Notes: generated from the sequence alone by a model not told the origin. A DNA stretch of 64,000 nt from BJGV01 sp965205785 (GCA_965205785.1 OZ242188.1:496001-560000); one strand, 5' to 3'. Positions 8,686-18,474 are shown, numbered from the stretch's first letter. Translations and numbers: made by a program.

Positions 8686-9705
8686 ATGCTTAATGAGCGC
8701 GCCCAAATATTACTCAAAACTCTGGTTGAACGCTATATCAGAGAGGGTCATCCGGTAGGATCTCGTTCACTTTCCAAATTTTCAGGATTGGACCTTAGTC
8801 CTGCTACCATACGTAATGTTATGGCAGATCTTGAGGAAATGGGTTTTGTTACTAGCCCTCATACCTCCTCAGGACGTATCCCTACTCCACGTGGCTACCG
8901 TTTATTTGTGGATACTCTACTGGTTGTAAAACCTCTTGACTCAATCGAGATCCACCACCTGGAAGACCATTTACCCCCAAATAATCCATCTCGCCTAATC
9001 AACTCAGCATCACAGTTACTATCTGAGTTAACGCATTTTGCAGGTATAGTTGTAACTTCCAAACGTGTCAATACCGCATTTCGTTATATTGAATTCATGG
9101 CTCTATCTGAAAAGCGTGTTCTACTCATTATTGTCACCCCTGAAGGTGATGTGCAAAACCGAGTGCTTTTTACTGACAGAACCTATAGCCAGGCAGAATT
9201 AGTTGAAGCTGCTAATTTTATCAACCAGAATTATGCTGGCTGTGCGTTGAAAGAAATCCGGAGCCGTCTCCGTAATGAGCTAAAGAAACTACATCACGAT
9301 ATGACTAGTCTTATGACAGCAGCTATTGAAGCTGGTAGTGAAGCAATTAATGAGAGCAGCGAAACTATGGTAGTGGCAGGTGAACGTAGGTTACTTGATG
9401 TACAGGACCTATCCAGTAATATGGAAAGCCTGAAAGAATTATTTGGCTTATTTGAGCAAAAAACTGCTTTACTAAGATTATTAGAGTTTAGTCGTAAAGT
9501 ACAAGGTGTACAGATATTTATTGGAGGGGAATCAGACACAGCAACTCTGGATGAAGTCAGCGTTGTTACTTCACCCTACGAGGTAGATGTGAAAATTGTC
9601 GGTACAGTTGGTGTAATTGGTCCTACTAGAATGGCTTATGAACGTGTTATTCCAATTGTAGATGTAACAGCAAAATTGCTTTCCAGCGCATTGTCACACC
9701 ATTAA
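8686..9705 (+). CDS. hrcA: Heat-inducible transcription repressor HrcA
   Basis: This 339-residue repressor binds CIRCE elements in front of dnaK/groE operons in many bacteria. The N-terminal winged helix contains ERYIREGHPVGSRSLSKFSG (a 20-residue stretch) followed by LSPATIRNVMADLEEMGF, the conserved helix-turn-helix. The inserted dimerisation domain and the C-terminal GAF-like part (GVQIFIGGE, VGVIGPTRMAYERVI) complete the family pattern. Length is normal. I saw no CIRCE repeat in its own upstream region, and no heat-shock operon is in the window, so its targets lie elsewhere. It is followed 79 bp later by hemH. Confidence 0.95.
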   Translation: MLNERAQILLKTLVERYIREGHPVGSRSLSKFSGLDLSPATIRNVMADLEEMGFVTSPHTSSGRIPTPRGYRLFVDTLLVVKPLDSIEIHHLEDHLPPNNPSRLINSASQLLSELTHFAGIVVTSKRVNTAFRYIEFMALSEKRVLLIIVTPEGDVQNRVLFTDRTYSQAELVEAANFINQNYAGCALKEIRSRLRNELKKLHHDMTSLMTAAIEAGSEAINESSETMVVAGERRLLDVQDLSSNMESLKELFGLFEQKTALLRLLEFSRKVQGVQIFIGGESDTATLDEVSVVTSPYEVDVKIVGTVGVIGPTRMAYERVIPIVDVTAKLLSSALSHH

Positions 9706-9784
9706 TTAAACAACGTGTCCCATATCGATGCCATCATAGCTTCAGTAAGACCTATTTCCGCAATATAATAAACTAATAAACACT

Positions 9785-10870
9785 ATGTCTTCTGAATCTA
9801 CTTATCATCATGGCTCTTCTGGTAAGACTGGTATCTTACTAGTGAATCTTGGCACTCCAGATGCACCAACTACGAAAGCACTAAAACCGTACCTTAAAGA
9901 ATTTTTAAGTAACTCCAGAGTAATTGAAATACCAAAATTTCTTTGGTGGCCAATACTGAATATCTTCATCCTAAATACGCGTCCCAAGAAATCAGCAGAA
10001 AAATATTCTCTGATCTGGACAAAAGAGGGCTCACCACTGAAAATTCATACCGAGCGGCAGACCAAACTGTTGCTAGGACTCATTGGAGAACGTATTAAAC
10101 CTGTACCATTGATAGAATATGCTATGAGTATAGGAAGCCCATCTATCTCAGTGGTATTGAAACGCATGAAACAACAGGGTTGTGAACGTATTCTCGTATT
10201 ACCCCTTTACCCCCAATATGCAGCTAGTAGCACTGCAGCAGCACTTGATGGTGTGTTTGCTCAATTAAGAAAAATACGCAATGTCCCAGCTATCCGAACA
10301 GTCAAACATTATCATGATCATCCAGGTTATATTGCCGCTCTCGCACAGAATGTACGCGATTATTGGATGAAAACTGGGAAGCCAGATAAACTGATCATGA
10401 GTTTCCATGGTGTGCCACGTTTCACGCTGGACAAAGGTGATCCTTACCACTGCGAATGCCAAAAAACTGGTAGGCTTCTAGCTGAAAAACTTAACCTAGA
10501 TGCAGAAAAATTCCAAATCTGCTTCCAATCTCGTTTTGGCCGTACTGAATGGTTGAGGCCATATACAACAGATATACTGGAACAACTAGGTAACCAGAAT
10601 ATCAAACGAGTTGATGTAATTTGTCCTGGTTTTGTATCGGATTGCCTCGAAACACTGGAAGAAATAGCTATAGAAGGCAAAAACACTTTCATTCAGGCTG
10701 GAGGCCAAGAGTTCCATTATATTCCTTGTCTTAATGAGCGTGATGACTGGATACAAGCCTTAGCTGATATTGCTCTTACTAATTTAGAAGGTTGGCTGGA
10801 CTTAGAAGAATCAAAAGAAAGCGCTGAACAATCACGGCAGCGGGCACTAAAAATGGGGGCAAAAGAATAA
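9785..10870 (+). CDS. hemH: Ferrochelatase
   Basis: This 361-residue enzyme inserts Fe2+ into protoporphyrin IX, the last step of haem synthesis. Conserved blocks are TGILLVNLGTPDAPTTKALK at the N-terminus and LPLYPQYAASSTAAALD. The active-site SFHGVPRFTLDKGDPYHCEC carries the catalytic His. The ferrochelatase signature is FQSRFGRTEWLRPYT, and VICPGFVSDCLETLEEI supplies the conserved acidic residues. Length is normal for betaproteobacteria. It has the same direction as hrcA. Demand for haem would be high in a cytochrome-rich ammonia oxidiser, if that identification of the host is right. Confidence 0.95.
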   Translation: MSSESTYHHGSSGKTGILLVNLGTPDAPTTKALKPYLKEFLSNSRVIEIPKFLWWPILNIFILNTRPKKSAEKYSLIWTKEGSPLKIHTERQTKLLLGLIGERIKPVPLIEYAMSIGSPSISVVLKRMKQQGCERILVLPLYPQYAASSTAAALDGVFAQLRKIRNVPAIRTVKHYHDHPGYIAALAQNVRDYWMKTGKPDKLIMSFHGVPRFTLDKGDPYHCECQKTGRLLAEKLNLDAEKFQICFQSRFGRTEWLRPYTTDILEQLGNQNIKRVDVICPGFVSDCLETLEEIAIEGKNTFIQAGGQEFHYIPCLNERDDWIQALADIALTNLEGWLDLEESKESAEQSRQRALKMGAKE

Positions 10871-10936
10871 AAGAAAAAACAATTTGCGCGGAAAGTCTAA
10901 AGATTTTCTACTGTGTATTGCTCCATTAAATTTTTC

Positions 10937-11593
10937 TTAGTTTTTATCCTTCCGATTTTTCTCAAACCAGGTCCGAATGAACTGGATAATACCCGGAAGA
11001 ATTGAAATAAAAACAATACCAAGAATGAAAAAAGAAAGATTATTCTTAACTATAGGTACATTTCCAAAGAAATAACCGCCAAAAATAAAGAAGTTGATCC
11101 AGAATAAGCTACCGATTGCACTATATGACATGAAGGTCGTATATGTCATACGACCAATACCTGCAACAAATGGTGCAAAAGTACGAATGATAGGCAGGAA
11201 ACGGGCAAATATTATTGTCTTTCCACCATGCTTTTTATAAAATAAATTCGTTTTCTCCAGATGTTTACGATTTAGTATGCGAGAGTCAGTTCGGGAAAAA
11301 ATCTTTGGCCCTAAATAACGCCCGATCCAATAATTTGTATTGTCGCCAGTAAAAGCAGCAAGCATTAAAAGTATTGCCAGGAACTGAACGTCCATAACAC
11401 CATTTGCAGCTATTGCACCTGCCACAAACAGTAGAGAATCTCCTGGTAGGAACGGGCATATTACCAATCCAGTCTCACAGAAAATAATCAAAAACAAGAT
11501 AAGGTAAATCCAGTTCTCGTAATTCTCAATCAGCCAGATAAGATGACGGTCCAGATGCAGAACAATATCGATGAAGGTGGTAAGAAGTTCCAA
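10937..11593 (-). CDS. DedA-family integral membrane protein (SNARE-associated PF09335)
   Basis: This 218-residue polytopic membrane protein of the DedA/VTT superfamily has members that move undecaprenyl phosphate or phospholipids across the inner membrane. Hallmarks include FCETGLVICPFLPGDSLLF (amphipathic re-entrant loop with conserved E and the FLPGD block) and the KHGGKTIIFARFLPIIRTFAPFVAG region with the paired conserved arginines. It starts with TTG at 11593, preceded by a weak AGG. The start is consistent with the family pattern, since no ATG lies nearby in frame. It follows secF by 40 bp and may be the last gene of the sec transcription unit. Confidence 0.88.
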   Translation of the reverse strand: MELLTTFIDIVLHLDRHLIWLIENYENWIYLILFLIIFCETGLVICPFLPGDSLLFVAGAIAANGVMDVQFLAILLMLAAFTGDNTNYWIGRYLGPKIFSRTDSRILNRKHLEKTNLFYKKHGGKTIIFARFLPIIRTFAPFVAGIGRMTYTTFMSYSAIGSLFWINFFIFGGYFFGNVPIVKNNLSFFILGIVFISILPGIIQFIRTWFEKNRKDKN

Positions 11594-11633
11594 AGTTGCC
11601 TATTAAAAAAACGTAATAAATCGATGACCAAAA

Positions 11634-12569
11634 TTAAGGTACAGCTTCTGCTTCTTTCTCTTTCTTTTCTACTTTAACAAGATCCTCACGTGAAACACCC
11701 AGAAGCATGACTATAGGGCTCGCTACCAAAACCGCAGAATATATGCCGAATAAGATTCCAATAGTAAGTGCCAAAGCAAAATAATGTAACGCCTCTCCAC
11801 CAAAGAAAAGCATTGAACATACTGCCATCTGAGTGCAGCCATGGGTAATAATAGTACGCGACATGGTGCGGGTAATTGCATTGTCAATAACCTGCGCTAC
11901 TGAAGTTTTACGCATCTTACGAAAGTTTTCACGTATGCGGTCAAACACCACTACCGACTCATTTACCGAATAACCCAGGATTGCTAGTACTGCAGCGAGT
12001 ACTGTTAATGAAAACTCCCACTGAAAAAAAGCAAAGAAGCCAAGAATTATTACTACGTCATGCAAATTAGCAATAATAGCGGCAACACCAAATTTCCATT
12101 CGAAACGAACAGCAAGATATGCAATAATTCCTAATGAAACTACCAGTAGAGCAAGCGCGCCATTCTCAACTAATTCTTCACCTACTTGTGGGCCAACAAA
12201 CTCTACTCGACGCATTTCTACTGTACTGTCATCCTCCCTTAACGCTTTCATAACAATCTCTGACAGCTGAGCGCTAGATATTTCGGGCTTAGCGGGCAGG
12301 CGTATTAGTACATCGCTGGAAGTTCCAAAATTCTGGACACTAGCATCTGACATTTCAATTCCGGCAAGGGTATTCCGTACCCTATTCAGATCAGCAGCCT
12401 GACTGTAACCAACTTCCATCACAGTTCCACCGGTAAAATCGACACCTAAATTCAATCCTTTAGTAACGAGAAAAAACACAGCAATAATAAAAGTTGCTAG
12501 TGATATAGTGGTGGTATATTTACCCCAACTCATAAAGGGTATGTCACGCTTGAATCTGAAAAATTCCAT
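11634..12569 (-). CDS. secF: Protein translocase subunit SecF
   Basis: This 311-residue inner-membrane protein pairs with SecD to use the proton gradient for late steps of Sec export. It has one N-terminal helix, then the conserved GVDFTGGTVMEV, a periplasmic domain, and five C-terminal helices. The RND-like motifs AVLAILGYSVNESVVVFDRI and TRTMSRTIITHG are present. The tail is charged (KKEKEAEAVP). Length and order (secD then secF, 57 bp apart) are standard. Start ATG at 12569. Confidence 0.96.
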   Translation of the reverse strand: MEFFRFKRDIPFMSWGKYTTTISLATFIIAVFFLVTKGLNLGVDFTGGTVMEVGYSQAADLNRVRNTLAGIEMSDASVQNFGTSSDVLIRLPAKPEISSAQLSEIVMKALREDDSTVEMRRVEFVGPQVGEELVENGALALLVVSLGIIAYLAVRFEWKFGVAAIIANLHDVVIILGFFAFFQWEFSLTVLAAVLAILGYSVNESVVVFDRIRENFRKMRKTSVAQVIDNAITRTMSRTIITHGCTQMAVCSMLFFGGEALHYFALALTIGILFGIYSAVLVASPIVMLLGVSREDLVKVEKKEKEAEAVP

Positions 12570-12626
12570 ATAGAACCTTTAAACTCTTACTAAATTAGTA
12601 ATTACCATCTATAACCTCGCATACCA

Positions 12627-14468
12627 TCATTTGTCACTTGCCGGCTTCCATACTTGACCAATAGGAACACGCTCCAGTTTCCGACGTTTCCCGTACAACA
12701 AATTAACCAGAGAGCGTGAAACCATAATTGCGCTAAACATTGAAGTCAAAATTCCCAAACATAACACTACTGCAAAGCCTTTTACCGGGCCGGAGCCAAA
12801 AGCAAATAATGCAATGCCAGCAATCAAGGTGGTAATATTCGCATCCACTATCGTACCAAATGCTCGCTCGTATCCAGCTTTAATTGCTGCCTGTGGCGAA
12901 ATGCCATTCCGCAACTCATCACGAATACGTTCGTTTATCAACACATTTGCGTCGATAGCCATGCCTATTGTAAGTGCTATTGCCGCCATACCTGGAAGCG
13001 TTAAGGTGGCCTGTAAAATTGAAAGAAGACCAATAAGCAGCAACAAATTTACACCAAGTGCAGTTACTGAGAAAAAACCAAAGATCAAATAATAAGCAGT
13101 CATAAAAATAGCAATGGCCGCAAAACCAAATAAAGTCGAATTAAAACCACGGGAAATATTTTCTGCACCGAGGCTAGGACCTACAGTTCGCTCTTCAATA
13201 ATATCCATTGGTGCAGCTAGCGCACCTGCACGTAACAGCAGCGAGACATCTTTTGCTTCTGCAATAGTCATCCTTCCTGTAATCTGTACTCGTCCACCAG
13301 CTATCTCTTCACGTATTACTGGTGCAGTAATTACCTCCTTCTGATCCTTCTCAATTAATAGTATTGCCATACGCTTACCAACATTCTCTCGAGTCAATTG
13401 CTTAAAAATACGTGCGCCATTACTATCTAGATTGATATGTACTGCTGGCTGATTATTATTATCGAAACCAGGCTGAGCATCATTAATGCGATCTCCCGTT
13501 AACATCACCTGTTTTTTTACTAACACTGGCCCACCACCACGCTCAGTATAGAGCTCAGAACCAGAATGATTCTGGCCACTCAAAGCTAAACTCACGTCAT
13601 GTTCCTCATCAACCATGCGTAATTCCAGTGTGGCAGTTCGGCCCAAAATATCCTTAGCTTTTGCTGTATCCTGTACACCAGGCAATTGCACCACTACGCG
13701 ATCAGCTCCTGCCTGTTGAATAATGGGCTCTGCAACACCTAGTTCGTTAACACGATTGCGCAGTGTAGTAATGTTCTGTTGCACAGCAGAATCCTGCATG
13801 CGTTTTAATGCCGTTTGCTTTAGGGCCACTTCAAGATGGAACTCATCTTGCGCATCGTGATCACGCAAACTTAAATCGTCATAATTCTTTTTGATCTCAT
13901 CACTTGCTTTGTCACGTGATTCGGAGTCACGAAACTTTACAATAATCTGCGATCCTTCTCTATTTACTCTCTTATAACGAATCTTCTCTTCCCTCAAACT
14001 ACCCCTTATATCAGCACTATAACGATCAAGTGACTTGGAAAGCGCACCTTTCATATCTACCTGTAACAAGAAATGTACGCCACCACGTAAATCAAGCCCC
14101 AGATACATCGGTAACGCACTAATATCAGTCAACCACTGTGGAGAGTCTGAAAGTAAATTTAGTGCAACCACATATCCTTTACCAAGCTCTGACTGTAATA
14201 TATCCTTTGCTTTGAGCTGGATATCAGTATCTGAGAAACGTACCTTGACACCACCTATCTCAAGAAACATACCGTTAATCGGGATACTATTCTTTTTTAG
14301 TATATCTTCGACCCGTGCAAGTAACGAAGTATCAGCCTTATCAGTAGTACGTATAGGTGAAATCTGAACTGCTGGTGATTCACCAAAGAAATTAGGTAGT
14401 GTGTAGAGCAGTCCGAGTAGAACTGAAACCACAACAATTGAATATTTCCAGAGTGGATATCGGTTCAT
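12627..14468 (-). CDS. secD: Protein translocase subunit SecD
   Basis: This 613-residue SecD protein has the N-terminal helix MNRYPLWKYSIVVVSVLLGL, the conserved LGLDLRGGVHFLLQVDM block, and a large periplasmic region (P1). That region contains RVNELGVAEPIIQQAGADRV and LPGVQDTAKAKDILGRTA. Five C-terminal helices follow, with TIGMAIDANVLINERIRDEL and FGTIVDANITTLIAGIALF, where the proton-relay Asp and Arg sit. Length matches proteobacterial SecD. It forms a complex with SecF and YajC at the SecYEG translocon. yajC lies 76 bp upstream and secF 57 bp downstream. Confidence 0.96.
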   Translation of the reverse strand: MNRYPLWKYSIVVVSVLLGLLYTLPNFFGESPAVQISPIRTTDKADTSLLARVEDILKKNSIPINGMFLEIGGVKVRFSDTDIQLKAKDILQSELGKGYVVALNLLSDSPQWLTDISALPMYLGLDLRGGVHFLLQVDMKGALSKSLDRYSADIRGSLREEKIRYKRVNREGSQIIVKFRDSESRDKASDEIKKNYDDLSLRDHDAQDEFHLEVALKQTALKRMQDSAVQQNITTLRNRVNELGVAEPIIQQAGADRVVVQLPGVQDTAKAKDILGRTATLELRMVDEEHDVSLALSGQNHSGSELYTERGGGPVLVKKQVMLTGDRINDAQPGFDNNNQPAVHINLDSNGARIFKQLTRENVGKRMAILLIEKDQKEVITAPVIREEIAGGRVQITGRMTIAEAKDVSLLLRAGALAAPMDIIEERTVGPSLGAENISRGFNSTLFGFAAIAIFMTAYYLIFGFFSVTALGVNLLLLIGLLSILQATLTLPGMAAIALTIGMAIDANVLINERIRDELRNGISPQAAIKAGYERAFGTIVDANITTLIAGIALFAFGSGPVKGFAVVLCLGILTSMFSAIMVSRSLVNLLYGKRRKLERVPIGQVWKPASDK

Positions 14469-14544
14469 GTTTTAAATAGGTATAAATAAAAAGACGATAG
14501 GGAGAAGATTATATTCTTCCTTTTATATTTTAGTTTCACAGCTG

Positions 14545-14880
14545 TTATTTTTCCTTTTCAATACCTTTCAATGTTCCTTTTGGCAGCAGAGTTTGAACCG
14601 CTGTCTTTAGGACAATAACCTCTACACTTGGAGAAATTTCTAATATCACATGATTCCCTGTGATTTTGGCTACCCGCCCTAATTGACCGCCATTTGTTAC
14701 CACCTCATCACCCTTTTGTAGCGCCTCAACCATCGTTTTCTGATCTTTTGCCCGTTTCGTCTGAGGACGAATTACCACAAAGTAAAATATTGCGATTACT
14801 AACACTATTAGGGGTAGCTCCATTAACAAGCCGCCTCCAGCTGGGGCAGAAGCCTGCGCGTAAGCCTCACTAATTAACAT
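14545..14880 (-). CDS. yajC: Sec translocon accessory protein YajC
   Basis: This 111-residue inner-membrane protein has one transmembrane helix (LLMELPLIVLVIAIFYFVVI) followed by the conserved RPQTKRAKDQK, GDEVVTNGGQLGRVAKI and a short cytoplasmic domain. It associates with SecDF. The ATG at 14880 has a GGAG ribosome binding site 8 nt upstream. The 37-nt gap to tgt contains two copies of an anti-Shine-Dalgarno-like CCTCCTT sequence in the mRNA sense (see findings). The gene order tgt-yajC-secD-secF is classic. Confidence 0.95.
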   Translation of the reverse strand: MLISEAYAQASAPAGGGLLMELPLIVLVIAIFYFVVIRPQTKRAKDQKTMVEALQKGDEVVTNGGQLGRVAKITGNHVILEISPSVEVIVLKTAVQTLLPKGTLKGIEKEK

Positions 14881-14917
14881 AGTATTTCTCCGAAGGAGGT
14901 TTCAAAGGAGGTGCATT
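14881..14917 (-). promoter_or_regulatory. tgt-yajC intergenic with two anti-Shine-Dalgarno-like repeats
   Basis: In the mRNA sense this short gap reads CACCTCCTTT, then GAAA, then CCTCCTTC, and then GGAGAAATACT before the yajC ATG. Both CCTCCTT blocks match the 3' end of 16S rRNA, i.e. they are complementary to ribosome binding sites. The second block can form a small CTCC-TTC-GGAG hairpin that would cover the yajC ribosome binding site. A regulatory role is inferred. Confidence 0.35.
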
Positions 14918-16027
14918 TTAGCATGATGCGACGTTAGCCTGAAATTCTTGTACGTATTCCCCAAATTGGTCGGTCTCTATGGCATTACGAATTTCACCCA
15001 TTAATTGCTGGTAGTAATACAAATTATGTAAAGTATTAAGACGTGATCCAAGAATTTCGTTAATTTTCTGTAGATGATGTAGATAGGCACGAGTAAAATT
15101 GCGGCAGGTGTAACAACCACACTGCTCATCTGGTGGTGTTATGTCTGTACGATATTGATTATTACGAAGTTTGAGTACCCCATTCCGAGTAAATAGCCAA
15201 CCATTTCGAGCATTACGTGTTGGCAAAACACAGTCAAACATATCCACACCCTGTGAAACCGCATTGAGAATGTCAGCTGGTGTTCCAACCCCCATAAGAT
15301 AACGTGGTTTACTAACAGGTAATTGGTGAACAGAATGTTTGAGAATACGTTGCATATCGCTCTTGGGCTCGCCCACTGATAAACCACCTATAGCGTATCC
15401 ATCAAAACCTATATCCTTCAATCCTGCAAGAGAGAAATCGCGTAAATCTTCATACATTCCGCCCTGAATAATACCAAATAGTGCATTAGGATTTCCTCCA
15501 TCACAATCATGTGAACACTTTGAACGCTCAGCCCAGCGTAAACTCAACTCCATGGATTTTTTTGTCATTATTTCATCTGCTGGGTAAGGTGTACACTCAT
15601 CAAATATCATTACAATATCGGAATTTAATGAACGCTGAATACGCATGGATTCCTCTGGCGTAAGAAAACAAGTATCACCATTCACAGGTGATTGAAACTT
15701 TACCCCTTGCTCGGTAACCTTTCTCATCTTACCCAAACTGAATATTTGGAAACCTCCTGAATCAGTTAGGATCGGCTTGTCCCAACCCATAAACTTGTGT
15801 AAACCACCATGCGCACAAATTACCTCTAAACCTGGTCGAAGCCACAGATGAAACGTGTTTCCTAGTACTATATGTGTATTTGCTTCCTGTAATTCTACAG
15901 GTGACATTGCTTTCACTGCACCATAGGTGCCTACTGGCATAAAAGCCGGTGTCTCTACCCTTCCGTGGGTTAACATTAAAGTTCCACGGCGGGCCAGACC
16001 ATCATTAGAATGTACCTGGAATTTCAT
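14918..16027 (-). CDS. tgt: Queuine tRNA-ribosyltransferase (bacterial preQ1 transglycosylase)
   Basis: This 369-residue enzyme exchanges guanine-34 for preQ1 in tRNAs with GUN anticodons, the step before QueA. Visible are the active-site segment ILTDSGGFQIFSLGK (D89 general acid/base) and DECTPYPADE. The nucleophile region is FDCVLPTRNARNGWLFT, and the zinc site is CGCYTC plus the downstream His of YLHHL. Length is normal. The start ATG at 16027 overlaps the queA stop by 4 bases (ATGA), so translation is probably coupled. Confidence 0.96.
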   Translation of the reverse strand: MKFQVHSNDGLARRGTLMLTHGRVETPAFMPVGTYGAVKAMSPVELQEANTHIVLGNTFHLWLRPGLEVICAHGGLHKFMGWDKPILTDSGGFQIFSLGKMRKVTEQGVKFQSPVNGDTCFLTPEESMRIQRSLNSDIVMIFDECTPYPADEIMTKKSMELSLRWAERSKCSHDCDGGNPNALFGIIQGGMYEDLRDFSLAGLKDIGFDGYAIGGLSVGEPKSDMQRILKHSVHQLPVSKPRYLMGVGTPADILNAVSQGVDMFDCVLPTRNARNGWLFTRNGVLKLRNNQYRTDITPPDEQCGCYTCRNFTRAYLHHLQKINEILGSRLNTLHNLYYYQQLMGEIRNAIETDQFGEYVQEFQANVASC

Positions 16028-17058
16028 GCCCGTCTTTCAATTAACATGGCGTCACCATAACTAAGAAATCGATAATTTTTTTCTATTGCATGTTGATATG
16101 CGCGACAAATATTTTCCGAGCCACCAAATGCAGACACCAGCATCATTAGGGTTGAACGAGGCAAATGAAAATTTGTTAGTAGCCTCTCGACTATTCGTAA
16201 GCGATAACCAGGCGTAATAAAAATATCTGTATTACCATAGCTGGGCGTCAATTTACCATTACCAGCTTTGGCTGCTGCTTCTAATGCCCTTAGTGATGTT
16301 GTTCCAACTGCAAGCACTCTCCCCCCTATAGATTTTGCAAATTGGATTGCCTCAACAGTTTTCTCTGGGACATGATAAATTTCTCTATGCATTTTATGAT
16401 CAATAATATTCTCAACCTTTACCGGTTGAAATGTACCTGCACCTACATGTAAAGTTACATAAGCAATTTCTATTCCCATCTCGCGTAATTTCAATAGCAT
16501 AGTTTCATCAAAATGCAATCCGGCAGTTGGTGCGGCAACTGCTCCTTTCTCTCTTGCATAAATAGTCTGATAACGCACCTCATCCTCCTGCGTTACCTCC
16601 CTTGAAATATAAGGTGGCAACGGCAAGCTACCATAACGATCAAGCAACTCAATTACAGTACTTTTGTGATCAAAATGTAAAGTGTAAAAATTGTTTCTAC
16701 GTTCTAATACTGTTGCTGATATCGCCCCAGAAAGTTTAATCTTGGAGCCAATATTTGGAGAATGACTTGCACGTATCATTGCAAGCACACAATGCTCATC
16801 CAAAATGCGTTCCACCATAACCTCTAATTTTCCGCCACTTTCTTTCACACCAAACAAACGTGCTTTAATCACACGTGTGTCATTAAAAACTATTATATCG
16901 CCAGACTGCAAATACTTAGGAAGATCAACAAACATTTCATCTTGCAGAACTCCGCTCTTACCATCCAAACATAGCATTCGGCTATCTGCACGTTCTGTAA
17001 TTGGGAACTGTGCAATTAGTTCTTGGGGTAGAGAAAAATCAAAATCCTGTATTTTCAT
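16024..17058 (-). CDS. queA: S-adenosylmethionine:tRNA ribosyltransferase-isomerase
   Basis: This 344-residue enzyme transfers and isomerises the ribosyl group of SAM onto preQ1-tRNA to give epoxyqueuosine. Conserved blocks are MKIQDFDFSLPQELIAQFP at the start, DIIVFNDTRVIKARLFG, PLPPYISREVTQEDEVRYQT, the Gly-rich AAPTAGLHFDE, TLHVGAGTFQPV and TNFHLPRSTLMMLVSAF. Length is typical. It is the first gene of the queA-tgt-yajC-secDF unit. The intergenic region upstream contains an inverted repeat (17099-17134). Confidence 0.96.
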   Translation of the reverse strand: MKIQDFDFSLPQELIAQFPITERADSRMLCLDGKSGVLQDEMFVDLPKYLQSGDIIVFNDTRVIKARLFGVKESGGKLEVMVERILDEHCVLAMIRASHSPNIGSKIKLSGAISATVLERRNNFYTLHFDHKSTVIELLDRYGSLPLPPYISREVTQEDEVRYQTIYAREKGAVAAPTAGLHFDETMLLKLREMGIEIAYVTLHVGAGTFQPVKVENIIDHKMHREIYHVPEKTVEAIQFAKSIGGRVLAVGTTSLRALEAAAKAGNGKLTPSYGNTDIFITPGYRLRIVERLLTNFHLPRSTLMMLVSAFGGSENICRAYQHAIEKNYRFLSYGDAMLIERRA

Positions 17059-17098
17059 CTGATATATTATAACGGCGTACTATATATCTACCCATTTT

Positions 17099-17134
17099 GA
17101 TTACAACTTCATATGTATTCCACATGTTGTAATC
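17099..17134. repeat. Inverted repeat, 9-bp arms, between queA and barrel gene
   Basis: GATTACAAC (17099-17107) and GTTGTAATC (17126-17134) are perfect inverted arms with an 18-nt spacer. They lie in the region between divergent queA (start 17058) and the outer-membrane barrel gene (17230). The spacing and place suggest an operator for either gene, but no regulator is identified. Confidence 0.45.
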
Positions 17135-17229
17135 TTATAGTCATAATATAGATGGAAAACTCTCTGTAATAAGTAAACCAGCAATTACATAAAACATATG
17201 TTTTCCATAACATCCTTAGCTATAGGATT

Positions 17230-18347
17230 ATGAGCCCTGAAATCAACCGAGTAAAAAATTTTGTTGCTATGATCGTTATTTTGCTAACAAGCAAAGGAAT
17301 ATATGCACAAGAAATTGTAACGATTACAAATGATTTGATATCACCATTCAAAATTAGTGGGTATGTAGAAGCATATGGTTCTACTGCTTTTAGTGACTCT
17401 TTTAATAGTAGAAAACCATCTCTATTCGTAAGCCATAACCGAAATGATGAACCCGCAGTAAATCTAGCATTTTTAAAAACAAAATATGATACCGAAGATT
17501 TTAAAGCCAATTTTTCACTGGCTGTAGGCACCTATATGCGTGCTAGTTATGCGGCAGAACCAGGTTTACTGAAGAATCTCTATGAAGCTAATGTTGCGCT
17601 AAGAATTTCAAAAGAAAATAATATATGGTTTGAGACAGGTATTTTTTCATCACATCTCGGATTCGAAAGCGCTAAAGGTGATGATAATTGGACCTTAACG
17701 AGGAGCCTCACAGCTGAAAATAGTCCCTATTACGAATCCGGCGCAAAGATTAACCATACTTCGAAGAATGGCAAGTGGTTTATAAGCGCCTTAATTTTGA
17801 GTGGCTGGCAGCGTATTAAACCGTTGGAAGGAACACTCTCCCCTCATTTGGCACACAAGTAACTTATAGCCCATCTTCAAGGATAACCCTAAATAGCAGT
17901 ACGTTTATTGGAACTGATACGCCTGACCGCAGAAGACTAATGCGATATTTTCATGACTTCTACGGTATTTTTAGACTGAATAACAAGCTTGCTGCAACGA
18001 TTGGTTTTGATATTGGCATGGAACAGAAGAGCAAAGGCTCATCAACCTTTAATACGTGGTTCAATTCGACAGCTATTATACGTTACACCCCTACAATAAA
18101 TACGGCTTTTGCGGTAAGAGGAGAATACTACGATGACAGGGATAGCATACTTTTACCTTCTACCTCACCAAGCAGTTTTAGAACATGGGCCTTCTCTGCT
18201 AATTTTGATTGGCGTATCACAAAGAACTTTCTCTGGCGGGTTGAAGCAAGATCACTGATCAATAAAGGTAATATATTTACCAGACAAGATGGCGCCATTA
18301 CTGATAATAATACTTTTCTAACAACAGCGCTGGCTATGAGTTTCTGA
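17230..18347 (+). pseudogene. Outer-membrane beta-barrel protein (BBP2/porin-like), single frameshift
   Basis: Two adjacent frames encode one protein. The first (17230-17862) starts with a signal peptide (VAMIVILLTSKGIYA, cleavage before QEI) and then alternating beta-strand sequence such as ISGYVEAYGSTAFSD, IWFETGIFSSHLGFES and LTAENSPYYESGAKI, typical of the putative barrel family BBP2. The second frame continues without loss (FGTQVTYSPSSRITLNSSTF and onward to the terminal LTTALAMSF, with a C-terminal Phe). The switch falls at a run of four C at 17840-17843; one extra C restores a continuous protein of about 373 residues. It may be a recent pseudogene, a slippage site or a sequencing error. 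Function unknown. Confidence 0.75.
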
Positions 18348-18474
18348 ATAATTGTAACTAGAGTAAACAAGAATGTGAGAATGCTAAAAATTATTGTGCC
18401 GTCTTATTAATACACTACTGAAGTAAAAACACATACTGCCGCCACCTGCCTAAGAATCATTAGTATATTCGTGA

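Noticed and set aside
10891..10908. Hairpin between hemH and the DedA gene
   Set aside because: An 8-bp stem with one mismatch/wobble and a 2-nt loop, without a T run; not convincing.
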